DNA of 64,000 nucleotides from UBA7236 sp964463165 (GCA_964463165.1 CAYXBK010000002.1:235672-299671), one strand, 5' to 3'. Positions 33,678-43,416 are shown, counted from the stretch's first letter. Program-made: numbers and translations. The notes: a model not told the origin generated them from the sequence alone.

Positions 33678-35115
33678 GCAGCTGGAGACACCAGTTGAGC
33701 GAACGATCATATGGACAGCAATCGCGTTGTTCATGACTACTGTTTTTGCAGGTATACTGACGGAAGAACCTTTATTTTTTGCAGCGCCTGTTGCATTTTT
33801 ACTTGCTTATCAGCTTGTCATAAATTATAAAGTAATTTTTTATCTCCTGCTGCTGGTAACACCTCCTGCTGTTGAATATTATTCGGACAGCGGATTTTCA
33901 ACAACACTTCCTACCGAGCCGTTGATGATTTTGCTGATGTTCACTTTTATTTTCCTTGTGATCATGAACAAGGAAATTATTTCAAGAAAATTCTTACTGC
34001 ATCCGATTACAATTCTATTATACGTCCACTATGCATGGATATTAATTACCATGCTCTACTCGGAGGATATTGTTATTTCTTTGAAATTTTTACTTGCCAA
34101 AACGTGGTATGTCATTACATTTTATTTTCTTGCCGGCCTGATCATTAAAAATGTAAATGATTTTAAAAAAGTGTTCTGGTGTTTATTTATCCCGACACTG
34201 ATACTTGTTCTATCTACACTCATCCGGCACTGGAATTATCAGTTCAGATTCAGTGAAGTAAATAAAACGATGGTGCCCTGGTTTCGCAATCACGTAAATT
34301 ATGCTGTATTTCTTGCACTCATGCTTCCGTTTATTTTTATTGCTGCAAAATGGTATGAACGATACAGTTGGAAACGCATGTTGCTCAACTTGAGTAAAGT
34401 GCTTTTTCTACTTGCAATTTATTTTTCCTATACACGCTCTTCCTGGCTTTCGGTAGGTGCCGCATTGATAGCGTTGATTATCATCAGGTTTGACAAATTA
34501 ATTCCGGGAATTGTAATTACCGCAACAGGCGTTACCATTTTTGTTGTTTCACTTATGCACAACAACAGGTACCTGGATTATGCCCCTGAATTTTCAAAAA
34601 CAATTTATCACAGCGATTTTTCAGAACATATGGCTGCAACCACAACGCTCCAGGATGTGTCGAGTGCTGAACGTATTTACCGGTGGGTTGCTGCCGTGCA
34701 TATGATCAAGGACAAACCTGTAATGGGTTTCGGGCCGGGTGAATTTTATGATAATTACCGGCATTATTCAGTGAATAAATTCATCACCTATATCAGCAGG
34801 AACGACGAACATTCAACCGTGCATAATTATTACCTGATGGTGACTGTTGAGCAGGGTTTTATCGGCCTTGCGATCTGGCTTGCATTTATTATTACAGTGC
34901 TTGTGTACGGACAGAAATTATATATGCGTGCAAAGGAAAAACAGGATAAAAATTTTATCCTTGCATTGACACTTTCCATCATCACCATACTTGTGAATAT
35001 TTCTTTAAGCGATCTGATCGAAGCGGATAAAATCGGAACAAGCTTTTTCCTGTTCATTGCCCTTCTCGTGAATATGGATATTTATTTGAAAAAGAAACAG
35101 CTGCCTGCTGCCTGA
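33670..35115 (+). CDS. O-antigen ligase / Wzy-like polymerase
   Basis: A 481-residue integral membrane protein with about 12 hydrophobic segments and a large periplasmic loop containing FGPGEFYDNYRHYSVNK and STVHNYYLMVTVEQGFIG, the Wzy_C signature. The SYTRSSWLSVGAALIALI stretch near residue 258 is also typical. It either polymerises or ligates surface glycans. The 8-bp overlap with the Wzz-like gene indicates translational coupling. It stops directly against the convergent phosphatase gene. Confidence 0.85.
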   Translation: MLKQLETPVERTIIWTAIALFMTTVFAGILTEEPLFFAAPVAFLLAYQLVINYKVIFYLLLLVTPPAVEYYSDSGFSTTLPTEPLMILLMFTFIFLVIMNKEIISRKFLLHPITILLYVHYAWILITMLYSEDIVISLKFLLAKTWYVITFYFLAGLIIKNVNDFKKVFWCLFIPTLILVLSTLIRHWNYQFRFSEVNKTMVPWFRNHVNYAVFLALMLPFIFIAAKWYERYSWKRMLLNLSKVLFLLAIYFSYTRSSWLSVGAALIALIIIRFDKLIPGIVITATGVTIFVVSLMHNNRYLDYAPEFSKTIYHSDFSEHMAATTTLQDVSSAERIYRWVAAVHMIKDKPVMGFGPGEFYDNYRHYSVNKFITYISRNDEHSTVHNYYLMVTVEQGFIGLAIWLAFIITVLVYGQKLYMRAKEKQDKNFILALTLSIITILVNISLSDLIEADKIGTSFFLFIALLVNMDIYLKKKQLPAA

Positions 35116-36351
35116 TTATTTTTTCTGAAGAGGAAATTTTACGCTGAGCACCGTAATATCATCACTTATTCCACCACCATCTCCTTTATATTTCATTATT
35201 TGCTCAATCAGCGTTTTATTGATATCATGCACATTATTTTTATAATTGGTTTTTGCATAATCCATTAATTGATCGAGCGGGAATGCCTGGTTATATTCAT
35301 TTACAACATCGGTTAATCCGTCTGTATAACAAATAATTGCAGTTTCATCCACAATCGGTATCTGACCGAGTTTCACAGCAGGCAATGTATCAAATATGCC
35401 GAGAATGGTGCAACCCTGATCGAGGAGTTTCACACCTTTACCGGTAACTAAAACAGGAGGATTATGGCCGGCATTAATATATTTTAATATTCTTGTCTTC
35501 GTATTGAATTTCCCAAGAAATAAAGTGATGAATTTTTCTCCTCTCGTACTGATCAGAACGGATTTATTTAAATCCTGCATAAATTCGCCGACAGTAGGGT
35601 GATTTTGTTTTATCAGTGCACGCAGTTGCGCCTGAAAATTTGCCATCAATAAAGCAGCTGCCACACCTTTACCGGATATATCGGCAATGCAAAAGAAAAA
35701 CTCATCTTCTGTGAGTTTCATATAATCATAATAATCACCGCCGATATTCTGATGCGGCATATAAATCGCCGCCATTTCAACTTCCTTCGTTTCCGGTAAT
35801 TCGTGAGGGATCAGCATACTTTGCACCTGTGCGGCAAGTTCAAGATCACGCCGGTAAACTTCCTGCTGCATTTCCTTTTTAAACAACCGTTTATTTTCAA
35901 TTGCAACGGTAATAATATTTGTAACCGTTTGCGCAAATTTTATTTTATCCTCCAGTGGTTCATAGCTTTCCACCCGTGGGTTGCTCATCAATAAATAAGC
36001 AAGTGGTTTTTCTTTGTGATGAACCGGAATTAAAATATCATACTGCCGTATGTATTCAGGTAATTCACCATTCAATTCGGTGAGGTCAGTAAGTTTTTTA
36101 TACTTTAATAATTTATAGATCAATCCCGGATCAAGTTCGGAAATAAATTTATTGCCGATCACAACTTCCCAGTCATCGTTATTATTGCTGAATACAAGTA
36201 AATTTTCGACGCCGATCTGATCGTGCAATGTGCGTTGAAATAATTCAAACAAGGCAGAAGCGGATTTATTTGAGTTGATGGACTTTGTAATTTCAAGCAA
36301 AGAATCAATTTCCAGTTGTTTTAATTTCAACTGGTTCCGCAACATATCCAT
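35116..36351 (-). CDS. GAF-linked PP2C (SpoIIE/RsbU-like) phosphatase
   Basis: A 411-residue protein from the ATG at 36351; a GTG 24 nt upstream is an alternative. A short coiled coil (LKLKQLEIDSLLEITKSI) leads into a GAF-like sensor (about 20-160). A PP2C phosphatase domain follows, with AAQVQSMLIPHELP, MPHQNIGGDYYDYMKL (metal-binding Asp), FCIADISGKGVAAALLMA, YINAGHNPPVL and ICYTDGLTDVVN. Such phosphatases usually act on anti-sigma-factor antagonists in partner switching. No STAS-domain or anti-sigma gene is visible in the window, so its target is unknown. Confidence 0.9.
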   Translation of the reverse strand: MDMLRNQLKLKQLEIDSLLEITKSINSNKSASALFELFQRTLHDQIGVENLLVFSNNNDDWEVVIGNKFISELDPGLIYKLLKYKKLTDLTELNGELPEYIRQYDILIPVHHKEKPLAYLLMSNPRVESYEPLEDKIKFAQTVTNIITVAIENKRLFKKEMQQEVYRRDLELAAQVQSMLIPHELPETKEVEMAAIYMPHQNIGGDYYDYMKLTEDEFFFCIADISGKGVAAALLMANFQAQLRALIKQNHPTVGEFMQDLNKSVLISTRGEKFITLFLGKFNTKTRILKYINAGHNPPVLVTGKGVKLLDQGCTILGIFDTLPAVKLGQIPIVDETAIICYTDGLTDVVNEYNQAFPLDQLMDYAKTNYKNNVHDINKTLIEQIMKYKGDGGGISDDITVLSVKFPLQKK

Positions 36352-36423
36352 TACATTTAAACCCGCGATTGGCACACTAAAATTTTTCCGAAAGTTAAAT
36401 ATTATTTCTGCAACTGCAGATTC

Positions 36424-37839
36424 CTAATGTTCAATATTTGTTTTCACATCCAGGGCATCCCGCAGTCCGTTGCCGATCATAAAAAATGCGAGCACCAGCA
36501 CTGTGATGGCGAAGCCGGGAATCAGCGGCAGATACGGATTAGTGATCAGGTTGTCTTTATATTTTGATATCATATATCCCCAGCTTGGCGCCGGTGGTTG
36601 CACACCAATTCCAAGAAAACTTAACCCTGCTTCCGTTAAAATTGCATATGCAAAATTTGCTGCCGTAATTACGATTACGGGGCCTGCAATATTGGGAAGG
36701 ATATGCCGAAAAATTGTGCGCATATCCGAATAAGCAAATGTTTTTGCAGCCTGCACAAATTCAAGTTCCCTGATTTGCATAACCTGTCCTCTCACAATGC
36801 GGGAAATATCTACCCACATTGTAAGGCCAACGGCAATAAAAATTGTATAATAATGCTGGCCGAATGCAAATACTATTGGAAATACCAGCAGCAATGTTGG
36901 AATGGCCCATATCACATTCATCAACCACATGATAAAATCATCAACCGGCACACGCAAGCGCCTGCGTGATTTTTTTCTCCATTTAATTTCCGGTGGCGCT
37001 GCTTTATAAAATCCCGAAATTGCACCAACAGGTATACCGATAAATAAGGCGATGAGCACAGCAACAAATCCTACCGATAATGAAATGCGGATTCCGAGAA
37101 TTATCCTGCTTAAATAATCGCGGCCGAGGTCATCGGTGCCGAGAATAAATTTCCTGTGTAATATATAATCATCCGTGATCAATTGCCTGTTTGCATCTAC
37201 AGATAATTGCTTACCCGTAATGCGGCTCATATCAAACGTATATGTTTCTCCCTTTAATCCTTTTCCGATAAAGCGCTCGATAATGATCGAGTCGCCGGAA
37301 AATTGGAAATGATTCAACGGTACTAATTTGTAAATACTTTTTTTGCCGTATATCAGTGTTTTAAAAAAACCGGTACCGCCTGATTGCAATGCAAGAGGTT
37401 GTTTGAGCAATGTAATTTCAAATCCGGGCGGCTGGTAGGCAATTTCATTTATCTGATCGTTTGCATTCGGTGTGCGGTCGGGCGAAATAAAATGCGCAAA
37501 TATGGCAAGCAGCAATGCATAAAAAATCGTAAGTGCACCGGCCATTGCGCTGCTGTTGAGAATAAATTTGCCAACAGATTTAGCTGTTTGTGATTCCCAC
37601 CATTTTTTACCAACCGACCTTTGTTGTTTTTGTTTCCATTTCCTTTGTATAAATAAAACGGGCGGGACATAAAGAATGATAATAAAAATAACAACCTGAA
37701 GAAATGTAAGGAAGAGATTACCTGTTTCGCTCCAATAATTTGCAGTCTCATCAAAACTCATTTTAAATCCCGCACCTGCAAGAGAAATTCCGCTCAAAAT
37801 CAAAATAAACCAGGCAACTTTTTTCAATTGCTTTTTCAT
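36424..37839 (-). CDS. Peptide-type ABC transporter permease (DppC/OppC-like)
   Basis: A 471-residue inner-membrane permease. Two N-terminal membrane segments and a roughly 130-residue extracytoplasmic insert (KQPLALQSGGTGF ... YILHRKFILGTDDLGRDYLSR) precede the binding-protein-dependent permease domain. That domain includes SRIILGIRISLSVG and the EAA loop EFVQAAKTFAYSDMRTIFRH. LSFLGIGVQPPAPSWGYMI follows. Usual DppC/OppC length is about 300. No partner permease, ATPase or binding protein is adjacent. It sits 3 bp after a GT2 gene, so partners must be elsewhere. Confidence 0.88.
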   Translation of the reverse strand: MKKQLKKVAWFILILSGISLAGAGFKMSFDETANYWSETGNLFLTFLQVVIFIIILYVPPVLFIQRKWKQKQQRSVGKKWWESQTAKSVGKFILNSSAMAGALTIFYALLLAIFAHFISPDRTPNANDQINEIAYQPPGFEITLLKQPLALQSGGTGFFKTLIYGKKSIYKLVPLNHFQFSGDSIIIERFIGKGLKGETYTFDMSRITGKQLSVDANRQLITDDYILHRKFILGTDDLGRDYLSRIILGIRISLSVGFVAVLIALFIGIPVGAISGFYKAAPPEIKWRKKSRRRLRVPVDDFIMWLMNVIWAIPTLLLVFPIVFAFGQHYYTIFIAVGLTMWVDISRIVRGQVMQIRELEFVQAAKTFAYSDMRTIFRHILPNIAGPVIVITAANFAYAILTEAGLSFLGIGVQPPAPSWGYMISKYKDNLITNPYLPLIPGFAITVLVLAFFMIGNGLRDALDVKTNIEH

Positions 37840-37842
37840 GCT

Positions 37843-38985
37843 TTATTTGCGGGCAGTCCTCCCTTTCCAATTGTAATTTCCAAATATAGAGAATGGTGCG
37901 ATCAACAGTACATACACAACATGCACTACCTGCACAGGCAAAAACAGCCAAAGGAGATTTTCTCTTCTGAAAAACCTCGCAACCGAATAAATAAATAATG
38001 TATCGATCACGATCTTGACCATAAACTGCCAGAGCGACAACCTGAGATAAAACGGAATAAATAATCCTGTTACGAGATTTGTGAGTTGCAATAAATTAAA
38101 GAGATAAACAAATGTGAGCATATATGTAATGCGTTTATCTTCATAATGCGTGCTTTTACTTGTCCAGCGCAGCCTTTGATGCCAGAAAGATGAAAGATCC
38201 TTTTCCGTATGCGTATATACGATGGCGTCTTTATTTTTTATATACATGATTTTACCCGGAAATTTTTTCCCGATTTTATGCATCAGCATCATATCATCAC
38301 CGGAGGCAATATGATCAATACCACTGTATCCGCCCACTGCAAGAAAGGCTTCTTTTGAATAGGCGAGATTTGCACCATTGCATAAATTATAAAATCCGTT
38401 TTTAATACTTGCCGCTGCAATACCGACAAGACTAAGAAAGTCAAGTGTCTGAAATTTACCAAGCAATGACCTGTCGTAAAAAAAATTCACAGGCCCTGCA
38501 ATCATGGCGGGTTTATTTTCTTCATAAAAACCCGCAATAGAAAATAACCAGTTGCTGCTATGCCGGCAATCGGCGTCTGTGGTAACAATTAATTCACCTG
38601 TCGCAGAAGCAACTGCTATTTCAATTGCTTTCTTCTTATGCGATAGGATCTGATCATCCGGATGCAGATGATCTTTCAGCTGAATTAATTTCACGTTTGG
38701 AAAATTGATCTGCTTTACCAGTTGTGCAGTTTTATCATTAGAAAAATCATCTACAACAATTATTTCAAACAAACTCCTGCTTAAACTCTGATCATTCAGA
38801 TCGTTCAGCAGATTGCTGATATTTGCTTCTTCATTTCGTGCTGCAATGATCACGGAAATTTTTGTTGAGACATTTCGTTTTGCCGGAATAAATTCTTTTA
38901 ACCTGATCCATCCCCACCAATACCATAAAATCAACAGCGTATATGCAGTTGTGAAGAAAAGGGTAATGATAAAAAGGGCGTCCAT
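37843..38985 (-). CDS. Membrane glycosyltransferase family 2
   Basis: A 380-residue GT2 enzyme with one N-terminal membrane helix and three near the C-terminus, a topology seen in processive or membrane-anchored GT2 enzymes. The catalytic GT-A domain has KISVIIAARNEEANI, FEIIVVDDFSNDKT (nucleotide-sugar Asp), ATGELIVTTDADCRH (DxD), IASGDDMMLMHKIG and the HQRLRWTSKS motif (related to QxxRW). It is inferred to build a surface glycan or glycolipid. It is 3 bp upstream of the ABC permease gene and has a TACCTTTG promoter box at 39034-39041. Confidence 0.9.
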   Translation of the reverse strand: MDALFIITLFFTTAYTLLILWYWWGWIRLKEFIPAKRNVSTKISVIIAARNEEANISNLLNDLNDQSLSRSLFEIIVVDDFSNDKTAQLVKQINFPNVKLIQLKDHLHPDDQILSHKKKAIEIAVASATGELIVTTDADCRHSSNWLFSIAGFYEENKPAMIAGPVNFFYDRSLLGKFQTLDFLSLVGIAAASIKNGFYNLCNGANLAYSKEAFLAVGGYSGIDHIASGDDMMLMHKIGKKFPGKIMYIKNKDAIVYTHTEKDLSSFWHQRLRWTSKSTHYEDKRITYMLTFVYLFNLLQLTNLVTGLFIPFYLRLSLWQFMVKIVIDTLFIYSVARFFRRENLLWLFLPVQVVHVVYVLLIAPFSIFGNYNWKGRTARK

Positions 38986-39033
38986 CCTGATTTTGTTCCG
39001 GATTTTTCAATTGCATTCTTCAAACCGGTTGCG

Positions 39034-39041
39034 CAAAGGTA
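39034..39041 (-). promoter_or_regulatory. -7 box of the GT2 gene
   Basis: The reverse strand reads TACCTTTG (TAnnTTTG), about 48 nt upstream of the GT2 start codon. Confidence 0.4.
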
Positions 39042-39092
39042 CTCGAAGAATGGTGTTTTATTGAATCTGCTGCAAACAGATCCGGCATGCCA

Positions 39093-39893
39093 TCATTCTT
39101 CAAGTACTTTTAAAATAAACGGGTTGAGTTTTTCATCAATAAAATAATGTCCGCGTTCAAGCAAAGTAAATTTGCAATTCTGCAGGCCTTCGGCAAATGA
39201 AATTCCCACTTCGGGTTTGATCACCTCATCCCGTTTTCCAAAAAATAAATACACTTGTATACCGTACTGATTGATTTTTTCCTTCACCATCCTGATATCC
39301 GGATTAAATTCTGCCATACTTATCCATGTATCATATAACCTCTGCCTCTTTTCCTTCGTGTCCATATGATTAAATGTGAATTTATAAAGCCAGGGAGACA
39401 GAATGCGCATTTTATGCAAAGCATTCACCATGAAAAAAAACCACCGCGGATGCCTGATCGTTGTTTTAAATAATTCTCTTCCCCATTTCGGATAAACTGC
39501 CACATTATAAATTTTATTTGTGCGGATACCATCGCTTGCAAGCAGAAATAATTTATCGATTCGCTCAGAGAATGTATTGGCAATATACAGCGCACATTTT
39601 CCTCCCATACTGAAACCGAGAACGGAAAACCGATCAATTTGATGTTCTGATAAAAATTGACGCACAATTTCAATCAGATCGTTTGTTGTGAAATGGGAAG
39701 GTTCGTTCCATTTTGTTTCGCCGTGATATGGCAGATCAAATGCATAGATCGTATACTTTTCACCCAGGGAATTTTCAAGCGCCAGAAAACTTTTTCCATT
39801 TTCACTGAATCCATGGAAAGCGATCAGGGATGCAGATCCATGTCCGAATTTCAAAAAATGAATATTTGAATTTAAATATTTCAGAAAGGACAT
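39093..39893 (-). CDS. Alpha/beta hydrolase
   Basis: A 266-residue alpha/beta-hydrolase from the ATG at 39893 (MSFLKYLNSNIHFLKFGHG), where family homology begins; an upstream ATG at 39971 would add 26 residues. Motifs: LIAFHGFSENG (oxyanion region), FDLPYHGET, FSVLGFSMGGKCAL (nucleophile elbow GFSMGG), an acid in FFGKRDEVI, and the His in LLERGHYFIDEKL. Substrate is unknown. It is on the same strand as GT2 but separated from it by a gap of about 100 bp. Confidence 0.85.
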   Translation of the reverse strand: MSFLKYLNSNIHFLKFGHGSASLIAFHGFSENGKSFLALENSLGEKYTIYAFDLPYHGETKWNEPSHFTTNDLIEIVRQFLSEHQIDRFSVLGFSMGGKCALYIANTFSERIDKLFLLASDGIRTNKIYNVAVYPKWGRELFKTTIRHPRWFFFMVNALHKMRILSPWLYKFTFNHMDTKEKRQRLYDTWISMAEFNPDIRMVKEKINQYGIQVYLFFGKRDEVIKPEVGISFAEGLQNCKFTLLERGHYFIDEKLNPFILKVLEE

Positions 39894-40049
39894 TTTGAAA
39901 GCAATCGGATTTGTTACTGCGAAAATAAACTTTGTTGCGTTAGAAAGATTGATGTCATACCATTCAGGCATTGGCCATAAAAATCATAGTTCGGTAAGAG
40001 TGGATCGCACCGCAGGGGAAAAATTGAAGCCGGGATCGGTCAAATGTTT

Positions 40050-40057
40050 TATATTTG
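40050..40057 (+). promoter_or_regulatory. -7 box of carB promoter
   Basis: TATATTTG on the forward strand, 89 nt upstream of carB, leaving a leader of about 80 nt. Confidence 0.45.
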
Positions 40058-40060
40058 CAT

Positions 40061-40110
40061 CCTGAAATGCATTTTCAGGCTCACAACAAATCCTTCCTAA
40101 ATCGTGAGCC
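40061..40110 (+). promoter_or_regulatory. Overlapping hairpins in the carB leader
   Basis: CCTGAAA (40061-40067) pairs with TTTCAGG (40073-40079). GGCTCAC (40078-40084) pairs with GTGAGCC (40104-40110). The two stems share the GG at 40078-40079, so they compete at that point. An AT-rich stretch follows the second stem. This could be an attenuator or a repeat. Confidence 0.3.
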
Positions 40111-40146
40111 ATTATATTTTCCTAACTTTTTACTTTTTACGACCTT

Positions 40147-42978
40147 ATGCCAAGAGATCATTCGATAAAACATGTGCTCATCATAGGTTCCGGCCCCATT
40201 ATTATCGGGCAGGCCTGCGAATTTGACTATTCGGGTTCACAGGCTTCGCGGAGTTTGCGGGAAGAAGGGATCAAGGTTTCACTGATCAATTCGAATCCGG
40301 CAACGATCATGACCGATCCCGTTACGGCCGATCAAATTTATCTCTGGCCGCTCAATGTGCAATCAATTGAAAAAATACTTCAGGAAAATATCGCCAAAGG
40401 AACACCAATAGATGCAGTGCTGCCGACCATGGGCGGGCAAACAGCCCTCAACCTCGCAAAAGAAGCATATGAACTGAATATCTGGGAAAAATATCATACC
40501 CGCCTCATCGGTGTTGATATTGAAGCGATCGACCGTGCGGAAAACAGGGAATTATTCAGGCAATTAATGGTGGAACTCGGTATAGGTGTTGCAAAATCAA
40601 GAATTGCGAATTCGTTTCTCGAAGGAAAAGAATTTGCACAGGAGATCGGTTTTCCGCTCGTGATCAGGCCTTCATTTACACTCGGAGGAACAGGCGGCGG
40701 ATTTGTGCACAGCAAAGATGAACTTGATGCGGCATTGCAACGCGGATTGAATGCATCACCAACACATGAAGTATTGGTTGAGAAAGCTGTATTGGGATGG
40801 AAAGAATATGAATTGGAATTATTACGCGACTCAAACGACAATGTTGTTATTATTTGCGTGGTGGAAAATCTCGATCCGATGGGAATTCATACAGGTGATT
40901 CCATTACGATTGCTCCTGCAATGACATTAAGTGATACCTGTTATCAGAACATGCGCAATCTCTCCATTAAAATGATGCGTGCGATGGGAAATTTTGCGGG
41001 CGGATGTAATGTGCAATTTGCGCAGGATCCGTATACAGAAGAATTAATTGCGATCGAAATTAATCCGCGTGTTTCAAGATCATCGGCATTAGCAAGTAAA
41101 GCAACAGGATATCCGATTGCAAAAATTGCAGCGAAGCTTGCCATCGGTTATCATTTGGATGAATTAAAAAATCAAATTACAAAATCCACATCTGCTTATT
41201 TCGAACCCGCACTGGATTATGTGGTTGTAAAAATGCCGCGTTGGAATTTCGATAAATTTCCGGGAGCAGACGATACACTTGGATTGCAAATGAAAAGTGT
41301 GGGTGAAGTGATGAGCATCGGCAGAAGTTTTCAGGAGGCATTGAATAAAGCCTGCCAGAGTCTGGAAAATAATAAAATCGGATTAAGTGGTGAGAAAGGA
41401 TTTTATAAATCGTCGCAGGAAATTATTGAAGGATTGGCAAAACCACATTGGGATCGCATCTTCAATATTAAAAAAGCGATGGACCTCGGTGTGCCGGTAA
41501 AAACAATTCATAAGCAAACATTAATTGACCGCTGGTTTTTAATGCAGATCCAGGAATTGGTGAAAATTGAAAAAGAATTGCGCCGTTATCAGTTGAACAA
41601 TGTTCCGAAAGATTTATTAAAAGAATTAAAACAAAAAGGTTTCAGTGATTTGCAGATCGCAAATATTTTAGGAAATGTTACTGAAGATGAAGTTTATACG
41701 CACAGAAGAAATCTCGGCATAAAAAGAACATATAAATTAGTTGATACTTGCGCTGCGGAATTTGAAGCGCAAACACCATATTATTATTCCACATTTGAAG
41801 ATGAAAATGAAAGTGTTGTTTCCGATAAAAAGAAAATCATTGTTTTAGGATCGGGGCCAAACCGCATCGGGCAGGGAATTGAATTTGATTATTGCTGCGT
41901 GCATGGTGTTCTTGCAATTAAAGAAAGCGGGTATGAAGCAATTATGGTGAACTGCAATCCGGAAACCGTTTCAACCGATTTTGATATTGCTAATAAATTG
42001 TATTTCGAACCGGTTTTCTGGGAACATCTCTGGGAACTTGTTGAACATGAAAAACCCGAAGGCGTAATTGTGCAACTCGGCGGGCAAACAGCTTTAAAGC
42101 TTGCGAAACAATTACATGAACGCGGCATTAAAATAATCGGTACCAGTTTCGATAATATGGATATTGCGGAAGACCGCGGAAGATTTTCCGACTTATTAAA
42201 AGAATTGGGCATTCCCTATCCGGAATATGGCGCAGCAACAAATGTGGAAGAAGCACTTGAAGTGGCGCATCGCATCGGCTATCCTGTTTTGGTGCGGCCG
42301 AGCTATGTATTAGGCGGACAAAGAATGCGCATTGTGATCAATGATGAAGAACTGGAACGCAGCGTAATTTCTATTTTAAAACATTTTCCTGATAACAGAA
42401 TTTTGATCGATCATTTTCTCGATCGTGCCGAAGAAGCTGAGATCGATGCGATTTCGGATGGAGATGACGTGCATGTGATGGGTATCATGGAACATATCGA
42501 ACCTGCGGGAATTCACAGCGGCGATTCGAGTGCCGTACTGCCCGCATTTAATTTAAGTGAACATGTGCTTGCACAAATGCAGGCTTATACAAAGAAAATT
42601 GCGAAAGCATTGCATATCCGGGGATTGATAAATATTCAGTTTGCAATTAAAAATGAAATGGTATATGTGATCGAAGCAAATCCGCGTGCATCACGAACAA
42701 CACCTTTTATTGCAAAGGCATATGAGATCCCCTATTTAAATATTGCAACCAAGGTAATGATCGGTGCAAATAAATTATCCGATTTCACATACGATAAAAA
42801 ATTGAAAGGTTACGCAATTAAAGAACCGGTTTTCAGTTTCGAAAAATTTCCGAATGTAAATAAAGAATTAGGCCCCGAAATGAAAAGCACGGGTGAAGCA
42901 ATCAGGTTTATTGCAGATTTAACCGATCCGTTTTTCAGAGAAATGTATTCGAAGAAGAGTATGTATTTGAGCAGGTAA
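40147..42978 (+). CDS. carB: Carbamoyl-phosphate synthase large subunit without the C-terminal allosteric domain
   Basis: The synthetase subunit making carbamoyl phosphate from bicarbonate, ammonia from CarA and two ATP. It has 943 residues, against about 1070 for the E. coli enzyme. The first half begins HVLIIGSGPIIIGQACEFDYSG, with ATP-grasp motifs RPSFTLGGTGGGFV and EINPRVSRSSALASKATGYP. The second half has VLGSGPNRIGQGIEFDYCC, VRPSYVLGGQRMRIV and VIEANPRASRTTPFIAKA. The protein stops shortly after DLTDPFFREMYSKKSMYLSR, so the usual methylglyoxal-synthase-like allosteric domain is absent. I believe this short form is common in Bacteroidota. It is unlinked from carA. A heptad array starts 2 bp after its stop. 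Confidence 0.95.
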   Translation: MPRDHSIKHVLIIGSGPIIIGQACEFDYSGSQASRSLREEGIKVSLINSNPATIMTDPVTADQIYLWPLNVQSIEKILQENIAKGTPIDAVLPTMGGQTALNLAKEAYELNIWEKYHTRLIGVDIEAIDRAENRELFRQLMVELGIGVAKSRIANSFLEGKEFAQEIGFPLVIRPSFTLGGTGGGFVHSKDELDAALQRGLNASPTHEVLVEKAVLGWKEYELELLRDSNDNVVIICVVENLDPMGIHTGDSITIAPAMTLSDTCYQNMRNLSIKMMRAMGNFAGGCNVQFAQDPYTEELIAIEINPRVSRSSALASKATGYPIAKIAAKLAIGYHLDELKNQITKSTSAYFEPALDYVVVKMPRWNFDKFPGADDTLGLQMKSVGEVMSIGRSFQEALNKACQSLENNKIGLSGEKGFYKSSQEIIEGLAKPHWDRIFNIKKAMDLGVPVKTIHKQTLIDRWFLMQIQELVKIEKELRRYQLNNVPKDLLKELKQKGFSDLQIANILGNVTEDEVYTHRRNLGIKRTYKLVDTCAAEFEAQTPYYYSTFEDENESVVSDKKKIIVLGSGPNRIGQGIEFDYCCVHGVLAIKESGYEAIMVNCNPETVSTDFDIANKLYFEPVFWEHLWELVEHEKPEGVIVQLGGQTALKLAKQLHERGIKIIGTSFDNMDIAEDRGRFSDLLKELGIPYPEYGAATNVEEALEVAHRIGYPVLVRPSYVLGGQRMRIVINDEELERSVISILKHFPDNRILIDHFLDRAEEAEIDAISDGDDVHVMGIMEHIEPAGIHSGDSSAVLPAFNLSEHVLAQMQAYTKKIAKALHIRGLINIQFAIKNEMVYVIEANPRASRTTPFIAKAYEIPYLNIATKVMIGANKLSDFTYDKKLKGYAIKEPVFSFEKFPNVNKELGPEMKSTGEAIRFIADLTDPFFREMYSKKSMYLSR

Positions 42979-42980
42979 TG

Positions 42981-43008
42981 CAAGGAGAGAGGAGAAAGCA
43001 GAGAGGAG
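42981..43008 (+). repeat. Heptad array, left arm of the S23 cassette
   Basis: Four consecutive 7-mers ending AGGAG or GCAG (CAAGGAG, AGAGGAG, AAAGCAG, AGAGGAG) begin 2 bp past the carB stop. The array is in inverted orientation to that at 43472-43499. Confidence 0.8.
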
Positions 43009-43068
43009 TTTGAAACATGGTTTGTTTAGGATATTTTTGTTTATTCAATAACCCCTAAATATTATACG

Positions 43069-43416
43069 ATGTTCTTAAATCTAAAGCATACTGAATTTGA
43101 AATTTACAGCGTGACCAGAAAATTAGTTATGGAATGTTACAAGGTGACAAAATCATTTCCGGCTGAAGAAAAATTTGCACTAACTCAACAAATCAGACGA
43201 GCAATTATTTCTGTGCATCTCAATCTTGCTGAAGGTGCATCCCGCTCATCAGTTGCCGAACGAAAAAGATTTTATGAAATTTCAAGAAGTTCGCTGGTAG
43301 AAACAGACGCTGCATTTGATATTGCAATTGATTTACAATACTGTGATAAAATTCAATTACAGGAGCTTGGAAAAATATTCAGAGAATGTTTTTTTCAACT
43401 AAGCTCATTGATTTAA
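43069..43416 (+). CDS. S23-type four-helix-bundle protein
   Basis: A 115-residue, mostly helical protein of the S23/IVP family (first known from intervening sequences in 23S rRNA genes and related to the Avd protein of diversity-generating retroelements). The diagnostic block is ALTQQIRRAIISVHLNLAEG followed by SRSS and KRFYEISRSSLVETDAAFDIA. Function is unknown. It is not inside an rRNA gene here. It lies between carB and a DUF4834-like gene, with four-unit heptad arrays in inverted orientation 60 bp upstream and 55 bp downstream. That layout suggests a discrete inserted cassette. Confidence 0.88.
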   Translation: MFLNLKHTEFEIYSVTRKLVMECYKVTKSFPAEEKFALTQQIRRAIISVHLNLAEGASRSSVAERKRFYEISRSSLVETDAAFDIAIDLQYCDKIQLQELGKIFRECFFQLSSLI

